DNA from: Rotaria sp. Silwood1
Lineage: Eukaryota > Rotifera > Eurotatoria > Philodinida > Philodinidae
DNA: 64,000 nucleotides
Direction of reading: 5' to 3'
NCBI GenBank assembly: GCA_905250075.1
Contig: CAJNOP010000188.1
Span: forward strand, 87,390-151,389
Shown: positions 54,501 to 64,000 of the stretch, piece after piece
Layout of the letters: every line of letters starts with the position of its first letter
Position numbering within the stretch: position 1 is the stretch's first letter
Notes under the pieces: generated by a model
The model's input: the letters and a program-made list of their open reading frames with translations, nothing else
What the model was told of the DNA's origin: nothing
Database searches by the model: none
Made by a program: the position numbers and the translations under genes

Positions 54501-55355
54501 TAAAAATGTTAATGAATACTAATAAAATTTGAATGAACCCGTCAGTTAGTCCTTGAGAAGTTAATGACTGTTTAACTCATAAAGCAGCTCACGGGTTGTG
54601 TAAAAAAAAGCCAGCCATTAACATCTCTACTCTCGATTTTTTTTAGGAGTTATGACGAAAGTTCATGTTATAATCATACAATATCTTATAATTATATTCA
54701 TCATATTGGACAATATCTATTAAGTGACCTTGCTGGTATTTACACATGCGGTCTTTTAAATGGAACATTAATTACAAATAATGTTTTACATGACATTTAT
54801 GGATATTTTCTATTGGATTGGGGTCTTTATTTAGCTGATGGAACTTCACAATTGATGATAACAAATACCATTGTTTATAATACAGGTTCAGCTGCTTTTA
54901 CTATGATTTATGGTTTCAATAATACATTTCAAAATAATATTCTTGCTCGATCAAGTAATGAAAGTGATGGTGCTCTTTCATTATATCGTCGTGAATCACC
55001 TAATCATTTATCATTTACTTTTCGACATAATATTATTTATGATATTGTTAATGAAAGTGGACGTTGGATATTTCAAGTTCAAGCACCTGATCCATTTTCA
55101 GCACCTTTTGTCATTATGGATTATAATTGTTATTTTAATGTATATGGAAATATGATGATTTTCGGTCTTGGAAGACTTGTTTTTAGTGAATGGCAAGAAA
55201 CAAATCATGATATAAATAGTTATATAACAGATCCACTGTTTATTCATGCTGAAAATCAATGTAATTTTTTTAATGTTAGTATTAATAGTCCAGCTGTCAA
55301 AAATTTAGGTTTTAAACCAATTAAACAATTGTTTCAATGGAAACCTGGATGTTAA
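51592..55355 (+). CDS. secreted right-handed parallel beta-helix protein
   Basis: Three exons, 51592-51981, 52035-53020 and 54647-55355, give 694 residues. The signal peptide is MHIFTYCISLLYMINLTLCS. The start of the mature protein, with DGSLEYPFSTIEQARDYLR, is the usual opening of bacterial beta-helix proteins ('GS...PF.TI..A.D..R'). Later segments repeat beta-helix rungs rich in N and I (ITIENSRMYDLGAGGVRIG, ILITQNTFYQFFYTAIQIG, GTLITNNVLHDI), followed by a closing DPLF and SPAVKNLGF motif. The family includes carbohydrate lyases, glycosidases and epimerases, so a polysaccharide-degrading role is plausible, but I cannot point to catalytic residues. Many N-glycosylation sequons are present. 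Intron 2 (1.6 kb) contains a transposon. A bacterial origin is possible, see findings. AATAAA at 55472. Confidence 0.8.
53418..54354 (-). mobile_element. Tc1/mariner-like element with truncated transposase
   Basis: A 933-bp element (53420-54352) flanked by TA on both sides. The terminal inverted repeats are about 108 bp and match at nearly all positions; they start CAGGGTGTCCCAAAAGTCC. Inside, on the minus strand, a 116-codon frame (54223-53873) retains only the N-terminal DNA-binding part of a transposase. The telling segment is RPSKTTKEKISKVYDN, followed by SSVRVVATAYFIPWTI and a terminal MNPYRV, the typical helix-turn-helix pattern with 'R....L.PYR'. The catalytic DDE/D domain is absent, so the copy cannot move by itself. 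It sits in intron 2 of the beta-helix gene. Confidence 0.85.
53873..54223 (-). pseudogene. transposase N-terminal helix-turn-helix remnant
   Basis: A 116-codon open frame inside the TA-flanked element. The C-terminal half has the second helix-turn-helix layout of IS630/Tc1/mariner transposases; the first half reads poorly and may be frame-shifted or unrelated. No DDE catalytic residues follow. It is read from the strand opposite to the host gene. Confidence 0.6.
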
Positions 55356-58300
55356 GCATTTAAAAGTTTTGTTTTTTGTCACAAATTCATAATCAAATCG
55401 CACATGTAACGATCAGTATTTTGCATATAATTTTTGACTTGATCAGATCTCGTTATTACTAGAATATATTGAATAAAATGCTGAAGTTTTCAATAAAGTG
55501 AAATGAAAATATTGATCTTAATTAAGAGTAAATTGAAAAATAATTTTCGTATATGATCATAGTAATTGAAGTGTAAAAATAAGGTCAATTACGAATTTAT
55601 GAACTATAATATTTAGAATCGGAGGTATGCGCAAAGTAGAATGTATTTGGTTTTGAAGATTTATTCACATCAGGGTTTACTTATGAAAAAAAGCAATCAA
55701 ATAAGATTTACATAGAATATTTTCTCACTCTTGTATTGTGTTCTCTTATCTATTAAGATCTGATCTGTATCAAACGTTTGCTTTATGTAAAAATCATCGT
55801 ATCAAATATGTCTCAGTAATGAATTCGTCAGAAGTTTGCTCTCAGCCTACAACACGGCTCCTAAGAAAAATTCGATTGAATCATGCTAGTAAATCCACCG
55901 ATTTTGTTCTCTAGTTTCGAAAATTTATTTTCTGCTTGTCCTTCATAAAAGGTAATTGTATTATTTCGTGGTTTCATTATATTTACATCGAACATTTATC
56001 AACTGTATTTGTTGCATTTACAGTCACGACAAAAATTATCCGTACGATTTTGATACAAGTTATATTTTTTGTTCTTGATTGCTTCAAAAAACTTAATTAT
56101 GAAGTTGTTAGATACAAGAAGGAACAAATGAGATGCTCGTAGCTTTTTCTTCGTGATACTATTCTACTAAGTAAGCAGAAGTCATTATTTAAAAACTACG
56201 GATCTTTATTCCGAGACATCTTTTATGAAGAACTGGCAAACTGGACTTTTTTCAAAATAATACTTTAAACGTATGTAATTACGATATTAGAAATAGCGAA
56301 CGGAAAGATTATATTATTCAAAAATGTCAAATGACATTTTATAACACAAAACCGTATTAAATTAGAACAAAATTTCTGGCTCAGAAAATATATTTCTTCT
56401 TTCCTGTTTCTCGTCGTGGAGCACTTTGACCTACGATTGCATACTGTCTGAAAAAATTTGAGATGATGTCCGCTTGCCTGTATGATTCATCATCGTAAAA
56501 ATAAGGGCACCTTCATGAGCATGGGTAATGTTTCAATTGCAATTTATATTTTAAATCAATATTTATTGCACAAAAAAATTTTTTGAAAATTAATTTTTAT
56601 TCCCTTCGTAAAAGAGGCAGGCGCGACCGAAATATCGCATCGCATTGATTAGATTTGTTTGCAATAATAAATTGAGAAAGAAATGAGAAAGTGCAACATG
56701 TCAAGTGTTGCTGCTGTCCTTCATCTGTATTTCATGTTGTCAGCTCTCATTATAACGCATCGAGCATAATATTCTCGTTTGATGCAAACAAAACTCAGAC
56801 TATTCCTATGAAAAATCTACATGAAAATCAATACGTAGAACAATATTCGGAGGAAATACAAGACGAAGAAGTTTTTCGGGTTCCATGCATGTTTCTATTA
56901 ATAATTACAGTGAAATCCATAGGTTTTAAAAATCTATTTCACTACATAATAATTTAAATTTTAATAAGATATACTAGAGCTTAAGATGTTATAATATCAG
57001 CTCAATTTTGTTTTAACTACAGCAATGTAATGGGAAGAGAAAAAATGATAAAGATTTTTCCTGTCAACAAAAGCAACTTCTCTTGTACATATTTATTTGA
57101 GTCCTCCCACATGTAGTAGTACATTATTGTTTTTTTCAAGAATCTCCAAGTTTCCTTTTAACGAAATTCAATTTACATAAATACACATAGATCAAAACAT
57201 ATTCCATAGTCCATCCTATATCGCGTGCTTTATCATTCCTGAGGTTCTCAATATTTTGGCTCAAACTTTTCTTGCTTTCAACACCAGTCAACTTATTTGT
57301 CTTCTCAAAATATGTACCTCCAAGTTCTCTACAAATAATTTGTTGGTTATTTTATTTACGAATAAAAGAAACTGGATATTATACGAATAATACAATGAAG
57401 CTGCAGAGTATTCAAATTCTCGAAATATTGTTCAAAATACATTAACTATATTTTAGAACCTTTTACAAAGGCATAAAATACTATATGAATTGCATTGAAA
57501 TAATACGCATATTCTTTGTTGTGAGATACGCTACATTCTGGTTAGAAGAAAAATAAGTTACAGTCAAAATACTGAAAATCTCATTCATCACGAAGCTCTC
57601 GATAGTTTAAATCAAGCCTAAAACATTCATATTACTTTTTAAAATCTGAAGGATAAAACCGATATTGCAGAATGCAAATAGTTCAACATGTCTCAATTCG
57701 TACCGAAACAACTAATTGTAATACTTCATATGAATGTAATCCGAAATCATCTTAAACTTTGACAAAGTTAGATCATTAAATTTATACGAGTAGAGCAAGA
57801 CTGCAGAAAATTTTCGCTTTTGAGGAAATTTAATATCAATATAAAAAGTGCTGACATAATACATTGCAGTTACCACGTTGAATAAGATTCGAATAGAATA
57901 AGATATGAAGTTCATTATTTCAATAATTCGTCGAAACCGCCAGGTAAACGTTTTGTACAAAGCCTTTCATAACAAGCGTATTCATTCTCAAAAGTATATC
58001 TGAAACCATATTTCTATAGAGATAGAGACTATTCAAGTGATTCGAAAATTTGGTATTTTAGCTGAACAAAATTCGTTACTGATCTGAATAAATTGAGAAT
58101 GCTGGCTTCTAGCATCGACAATCAATATTCATCCTGGACATATGATCAATGTTCATAATGGATGAGAGATCTATAAGCAAAAGAACAAATAACGTTGCAT
58201 ATATAAGCATCCATAGACACAATGGAAAGAGAGTAAGAGCAACGCATATTTGTTTTTTAGTGTAAGCAACAACAGACAGACTCAATTTCAAATCTGTTGC

Positions 58301-58902
58301 GTTGCTTGATGGCCATAAACTATGTAAATAAATGAATGACTGCTCAAGTAGCATCAGGGAGAATTAATTTCATAGACTACCATACAAGTGAATTTTTTTC
58401 GCACAAGACATTATGAAAGAATATAAATTCTAGTCGCTTCTGCAACATTTTTCATTATTCGTTCTCCTCATACGATCAGCTAGGTAGAGCACACCATGAA
58501 CTTTTTTCGATTTACGCATCCCTCAATAATACCGCAATCATCCAAAGTAATAATTCAAAAGACTCAAATAAAACATCCAGATATAACCTTGTTACATATT
58601 TCTCTTTCTTTTCCAGATAAAACCAGCTTCAGCTGCGGAACCCACGAAGAACATGTATTTATCGTCATCTGTCGAACCATACACCTTACGAGCTGACGCT
58701 TCTAAGTCTCCATAAGTATGGACAAAAGTGAAAGATATTCAAAATAATACAAAGCAGCCGGCGCCCCGGTTATCTTCATTCACCTCTGATCGTCAAAAAT
58801 ATACTTTCAACGAAAACTCGTCGTGAGTTGTAGTACTCATTTAATCATTTTTTCCTTCTTTTATCACGTATCAGTCTATTATTCTGAGATTTTCTCTACT
58901 AG
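55356..58902. other. intergenic, no firmly supported gene
   Basis: Several frames of 66-88 codons occur. One at 56691-56957 contains a hydrophilic NLHENQYVEQYSEEIQ stretch, and one at 58496-58696 could contribute N-terminal exons to the NHL gene downstream (for example through a donor at 58549 and an acceptor near 58617). None could be joined convincingly. Poly(A) signals at 55472 and 55492 belong to the beta-helix gene. Confidence 0.4.
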
Positions 58903-61900
58903 AGTTTCGAAAGTCCAAACTGCTGGAAATAAAATTACAGTTTTCAAGCTATTAATTGTGGCCATTGGCATCAGCATCATTGTCGCTTTGGCAGGATTGT
59001 CGATTGGTATTTATTCGCTCTTTCGTACATCAACAGGAAGTACAACAACTACATCACAAGGTGAGCATAAGCTAGAAATCTTCATGGAGTTACTAAAAAT
59101 GGATTTTTCAATTTTGAAATGTAACTAAACTCATTTTACACATACAAGAAATGTGCTTCTTCCATATACTATTTTCATTTTCAAATTTGTAAGAATTTAC
59201 CCTTTTCACTTTGTTTCAAGTTACGTACACATAATCCTGCTACGATTCAGTTTATTTCTTCTCAAAAATAGTCTAAGTAAAATTAGAGCTACAACAGTGA
59301 CGGTAAATCATCACTTCACGATCCCTGTTGACCAGTTCAAAGCGATAACCGTCTCTTAATGGTAACCGGTTCTTACCGAGACCCAGTCTATAGTGGATTC
59401 AGGCCTGACAGTATCACTTTATACCACCGGTATAAGTTGGTTACCGACAAGTGGCGATGATCGACAGATCGAATTCTGGTAAGGATCTTTTATCGCCACT
59501 GTTGCATTCCTAAATAATATGTTTATAAATATCACTATTTTGAATCACAGAAATAGTTTTGGCCTAATAACGTATTTTCATGGACACTTCCAAATGATAA
59601 TAAAAAATGTGAACTTTCAATTTTTATTTTCCAATGGCAGCATTAGTTCGAAAGCCGTATTTTTGCTTCATATCTTGCGGCTTGAAAGAGTCAAGTATTA
59701 ACATAGTTTAGTTTGTAAATGTAGTCTTGTGGATACGAGTGAAGAGTAGGACCATAACAGTACCCGTTCAAGCGAATCAGTTTACAGTTCCTTTAATTTG
59801 ATCGATTAGTTTCAGTTCCGATAAAATGGCCTTGTCTATCAGCTCAAGTTTCGAAGAGTTGATCTAAGCGACCAGTTCTCAAGAAAAGAGCTGGTGCTCA
59901 CCCATCGCAAAAAGACTCTATCTGCTAGATTTTCACTGATCGTTTCCCACAAAAGCTTGGCGATTAGATCTGTTCTCGGAAACTAGATGTGGGCAGACAG
60001 ATTAATTCCTGACAACATAAGAAATGGGGGATTGTTACAGTGCTAGCAGTGTCTGATACAAATTGAATTATTTTTTTGGTGATCCGACCTGCCATGACGT
60101 AACCCGAGTCCGACACTGAGCACTACGAAAGAGAAAAGTCCAGCTGCGTCTTCCAGGATTCACAACTGTAAGTTTTGCTTGAACATGAATTCCATTTTAT
60201 TCAATAACACTAATCATAATGTATATGAGAACAAAAACAACGTAAAGAGAATAGAGAGGAAGAAAAGAACATCTATATGTATGATACATAAGAGAAAGGA
60301 ATAAAGCTGAGGTAGTGCGCGAAGATAGAAGAGAAAATAACAGTACTATATGTCCCATAGAATGTCAGGAATAAATTAATATGTCGTGTGTTTGTATATA
60401 TTTGACAAAACTACATTGAAATACATCGAATTAGTGAAATGCTAGTCATGTAAGTTTTCAAAACGCTCATATAAATGAAATGACTCTAGTCTTCAAATCA
60501 AATGGATCACTTGTTCAAGCTTTCAATAACAATCAAATTCAATCCTCAGAAACAAAACAGAAATGAAAAGATAAATCTTTCAATTAATTAGTAGCTTTAT
60601 TATGAATAGAGGAGCCACTTCTCTGCTATTGATGGGTTTCGCATGATCCTAAATGAATTGATCGAAAGGTTACGCAAGTGATCCATTAGATTTTTTAACA
60701 ATTTACATTGATTTTCATGCAGGTTTCATTCTCTGCTGTGGCATTAATTTTAGTGACTACTACACTTGGTTTTCGTTGGAGTACAATAGGAACTACCATC
60801 GCTGGCACTGGATATTCTGTGAGCCCGCTATCTTCTCGGCTCTATAATCCTAGGAAGATACGTTTTGATTCATCCGGTTTGCTATATATTGCCGATCAGC
60901 TCGATCATAGAATTCAAGCATGGAAAGTTGGTGATTCAGCGGGAGCAACTGTAGCCGGTCAGGCTAATGGAGTGGCAGGTTCTACATCAACTGATTTGTA
61001 CAACCCTTTTAGCAGTTATGTAGATTCGAGTAATAATATTTATGTGGCTGATACCTACAATCATCGTGTTCAGCTTTGGTCTAGTGGTGCACTATCAGGA
61101 ACAACTCTTATTGGTACCGGTAAGCATGAAGATTGAGAAAGAACTGCTTAACCAATGAAAGATTCGTTTGAATTTGAAGAGTATTTCAATATGAGATTTT
61201 TTAAAAATGCTATAACGATGGTACTTTTGTCGAATATACACCGTTCTCAATTAAACACAGACGATTATCACAAGAACTCACTTGTGACTATGTTAGTGTC
61301 AAAGAAGACGGCGCGTATTCTATCAGAGTGTCATCATCGGTTGGGATGGGAAGAAGCTCGATAAAACGGTAGGATATGTAGGTTTATAAGAGTTTAAATG
61401 CCGTATGGTGACGTTACCTATGATTGAAAAGAGAAATACTCACAGTTTTTGACTGACCAACAATTGTGAGCATGGTCGAGAAGCAGTTTTATAAGAACGA
61501 CATTTTGCCTAATACCGAGTCTAGCTCAAACTCTGAATTAAATCACAACCTGAATAAAAATTTTTGTATTTAATAGTTTGAGCTCTTCATACACACCGAA
61601 TAACCATATATTAGCCACTTGGATCTGCGGATGTCGTCATGTAGCTGTAATATTTTTGGAACGGTGATCATAGGCAAACAGCTGTTAATAGCTTTTCCAT
61701 TGGGCATTGTCTCTGATCAAACAAAATATTTCATAAGTATAGGTCGAGTAAATGTAATCAATTGAAGCATACCATCCAAATCAAATGAGTCTGAAGTTTA
61801 GTTTTCCATTGATTAGCATAGCTGACAAAATACTTGGATCATGATTTCAACCACACCAAGACACGACTGATACATGATATCTAACTTCCACTTTGACCAG

Positions 61901-62813
61901 TGAGCGGAACCTCATCCATTGCAACAACTCATAACAGACGTGCAGTTCCAGAAGATTTTTGAGAGAATATATTTTCCCATGTATGTGCCTTACTGTTTTC
62001 ATAAAGAGTAAGAGCCGATGTCTATATACATTAGTTTTGAAAGCCCAGTTGAGCTATGAGAAGAAACTCTCACTTATCCATACTTTGATTCTGCAGATCG
62101 CTTTAAGAAACAACGCTTTTCATGATAATAATTAGAAAATCTTTCTTTCAAGAAAAATGGACACATGATCGAAACATAATTACTCATATCTATAATGTTC
62201 AGAGGTAATCTTGTTGTATGCTATTTTAGGTTTCAATGGTTCCGGACTGAATGAACTAAACTATCCTCGAGATCTTTTCTATGATTCGACCTCGGACATT
62301 CTTTACATAGCAGACACCGATAATCATCGAATTATGAGCTATACATCGGGTGCATCCAGTGGTGCTGTAGTTATTGGTGGTAATGGACCAGGAACAGTGA
62401 CCAACCAGTTGTACAGTCCACATGGCATTTACTTTGATTCATCGTCAAACAGCCTGCTAATTGCCAACTTTGGTACCCATACAATCGTTCGATGGACTAT
62501 CGGTTCCACTAGATGGACGCTTGTTGCTGGATCTATTGGTTATAGTGGTAGTACATCAATAACGCTGAGTGGCCCATCAGATGTTACACTCGATTCGATG
62601 GGTAACATTTATGTAGCTGACACAAACAATAATCGAGTACAGTTGTTTTTCGCTGGTCAACGAAATGCAACAACTATAGCTGGTGTCACAGGAACCATTG
62701 GCAACTCATATACTCTACTGAATGCGCCACGTTCAATAGTATTGGACCAACAATTGAATCTTTATGTGTCAGACACAAGCAACCATCGCATACAAATGTT
62801 CATTCGATATTAA
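58903..62813 (+). CDS. membrane-anchored NHL-repeat beta-propeller protein (5' end incomplete)
   Basis: Three exons are supported: 58903-59060, 60754-61119 and 62230-62813. They join in phase through GTGAGC and GTAAGC donors. The first encodes a short basic segment then a transmembrane helix (about FKLLIVAIGISIIVALAGLS) and a Thr/Ser-rich stalk, a type II membrane topology. The other two encode six NHL repeats, each of the form LYNP..I..D..G.LYIAD...HRIQ.W, enough for a closed six-blade propeller facing outside. NHL propellers bind proteins, glycans or RNA; an extracellular ligand-binding role is likely but unproven. The N-terminal exon(s) upstream of 58903 could not be fixed. The two introns (1.7 and 1.1 kb) are much longer than usual here. 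AATAAA overlaps the stop at 62813. Confidence 0.75.
59292..59504. repeat. 213-bp foldback element in the NHL gene intron
   Basis: The ends CAACAGTGACGGTAAATCATC and, reverse-complemented, CAACAGTGGCGATAAAAGATC match at about 17 of 21 positions. The interior also pairs (GGTAACCGG with CCGGTATAAGTTGGTTACC). It looks like a MITE; flanking 8-mers agree at only half their positions, so no target duplication is claimed. Confidence 0.5.
60036..60125. repeat. short inverted repeat in the NHL gene intron
   Basis: AGTGCTAGCAGTGTCTGA near 60039 and the reverse complement of TCCGACACTGAGCACT near 60110 form an imperfect stem around a 55-bp AT-rich loop. Possibly a tiny MITE, possibly chance. Confidence 0.3.
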
Positions 62814-63066
62814 ATAAAACTAATTCATTATCCTAGAACACAGTTGCTCTTTTCTTTCTGCTGATGTTTTTTTTTGAAAACAATTTTTCAACTTTATACT
62901 GCACGGCATTATCATCCAATATACCAACTTTCTCTGCCATGGACACACCCTCACGCCTTTTACTATTATTAAAATGAAAATTTACTATATTAATGAAAAT
63001 AAAAAAGTTGCTAATAAAATTATACTTGATTTTTTTCTAATATAAATATCAAATATGAAATGCTTA

Positions 63067-63072
63067 TTTATT
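63067..63072 (-). terminator. poly(A) signal of the right-edge gene
   Basis: AATAAA on the minus strand about 80 bp after the stop at 63152. Confidence 0.4.
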
Positions 63073-63151
63073 GAAAAACAAAATGAATATCTCAAAATCA
63101 TGAAGCCACTATTTTATAAATGTCAGTGAGTCAATGAACAAATGATTGTTG

Positions 63152-63711
63152 TTACAGAATGTAAATGTGCACATGAATAATAAGGAGCATTCGAAAAAAA
63201 ACAATAGTATAGAATAGTTTGATTGATTGATATTTCGAATCAATTATTTGTTTGTGAATATTTTGATCTTTATTTCGATCTTCTTCATGATTATCTTCTC
63301 GTAATAAGTGTTCATCATTATTGAAAAATGCTATCAAATCTTCGTATATACGAAGTTGAACATTTCTAGTTGATTGATACTGGTGCCATTGACCTTTATC
63401 ATGATAGAATACTTTTCAAGTGTCAAGACTTACAGAAAATAATTTAGGACAAAGTATGATGATTTTTTTAAAACAAATAACATTACTTGTCAGACATGAA
63501 GGATCTTGACGATCAAATTTAATGCAAGAATTTGACCACCAACATGTATTTTCGAGAGCGGTACGCGTATCTTTCCAATCTCTACCATTGAAAGTGAACA
63601 TACATCAGTAGGAATATGAAGGCACCATCTTGTTTGAAAACGAAGTGGATTATTTAGAAAACCAATGAAAGAAATGAGTACGTAGATGAAGAAACAATTT
63701 TCTTTTTTTAT
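63152..63711 (-). pseudogene. damaged secreted-protein gene, unknown family
   Basis: Two coding segments are visible on the minus strand. The first (about 63711-63487) starts with a clear signal peptide, KKENCFFIYVLISFIGFLN, followed by PLRFQTRWCLHIPTDVC. Where an ATG is expected there is ATA (63711-63709). A one-base frame change near 63595 is then needed to continue as FNGRDWKDTRTALENTCWW and FDRQDPSCLT. A 75-bp intron in the right phase leads to the second segment (about 63411-63152), with GQWHQYQSTRNVQLRIYEDL, an acidic stretch and the stop. Cysteine- and tryptophan-rich content suggests an extracellular protein. It is either a recent pseudogene or a gene with sequence errors, and the first exon may instead start at the ATG at 63601. 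Confidence 0.4.
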
Positions 63712-64000
63712 GTTTACTATACTTTCTGAAGCAACACATTTTTTCGTGGATCATATCGAAAAAAAGAAAATAATTCATGCAATTGATAGATGAAAAATTC
63801 TGATAAGTGACTTAGTGTACACTAGATAGTCTATACTTTTCTATCTAATTACATTAGTTATAATTTTTTCAACTGTAAAAACTACTTGATAGTTGATGTA
63901 ACGTACAATTTCGAATGAATAATTGGTATATATATAAATAATGTTTATCGGCATGATCATCAAATACTATTGAATTAGTACGAAAACGTATGACCACAGA
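63712..64000. other. right edge, nothing supported
   Basis: AT-rich sequence with no recognised feature. It would contain the promoter of the damaged minus-strand gene. Confidence 0.4.

Noticed and set aside
58109..58354. 81-codon minus-strand frame with a hydrophobic stretch
   Set aside because: One hydrophobic run in an AT-rich frame, without signal-cleavage features, splice partners or a poly(A) signal.

Overview
The window is eukaryotic and probably animal nuclear DNA. It is AT-rich, its genes are split by many short (about 50-80 bp) GT-AG introns, and it carries clear metazoan orthologs: neurofibromin, FBXO42, GABARAP, TIM22, an ATP8B-type flippase and a DNAJB6-like co-chaperone. Several traits suggest a bdelloid rotifer: compact genes, gene pairs that look spliced-leader trans-spliced, an NHL-repeat membrane protein, a bacterial-looking beta-helix protein and many small MITEs. 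That assignment is inference from sequence style; no taxonomic marker is present.

Layout. 1-10 kb is sparse: a Ly6/three-finger protein (1646-2150), a CD225/dispanin-like membrane protein (minus strand, 4572-5015), a small tail-anchored-like protein (8158-8544) and a tRNA-Cys(GCA) (9623-9694, minus). 10-15.3 kb holds a 20-exon P4-ATPase on the minus strand. 15.3-20.6 kb is almost gene-free, with a 10-N assembly gap and one decayed coding fragment. 20.65-36 kb is a 22-exon NF1 (neurofibromin) gene. Its introns hold an antisense nested gene, a hAT-type MITE made of GC-rich repeats, and a large imperfect palindrome. TIM22 follows only 185 bp after the NF1 stop. 40.4-44.3 kb holds two minus-strand genes: an EF-hand protein and a DnaJ gene with two competing exons. 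45.7-50.1 kb holds FBXO42 and GABARAP, 35 bp apart. 51.6-55.4 kb is a secreted beta-helix protein interrupted by a Tc1/mariner-like element. 58.9-62.8 kb is a membrane-anchored NHL propeller, and the right edge has a damaged secreted-protein gene on the minus strand.

The observations most worth following are: the DnaJ gene's duplicated J-domain-end exon, one copy of which is fused to a 1.3 kb novel reading frame with its own stop and poly(A) signal; two tandem pairs (NF1-TIM22 and FBXO42-GABARAP) with a splice acceptor directly before the downstream ATG, as expected of operons resolved by trans-splicing; a GABARAP that ends in the conjugating glycine; two hAT-like MITEs with perfect 8-bp target duplications and GC-rich repeats; and an independently nested gene in NF1. 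Exon boundaries were assigned by eye from splice consensus, phase and family similarity, and may be off by a few bases.
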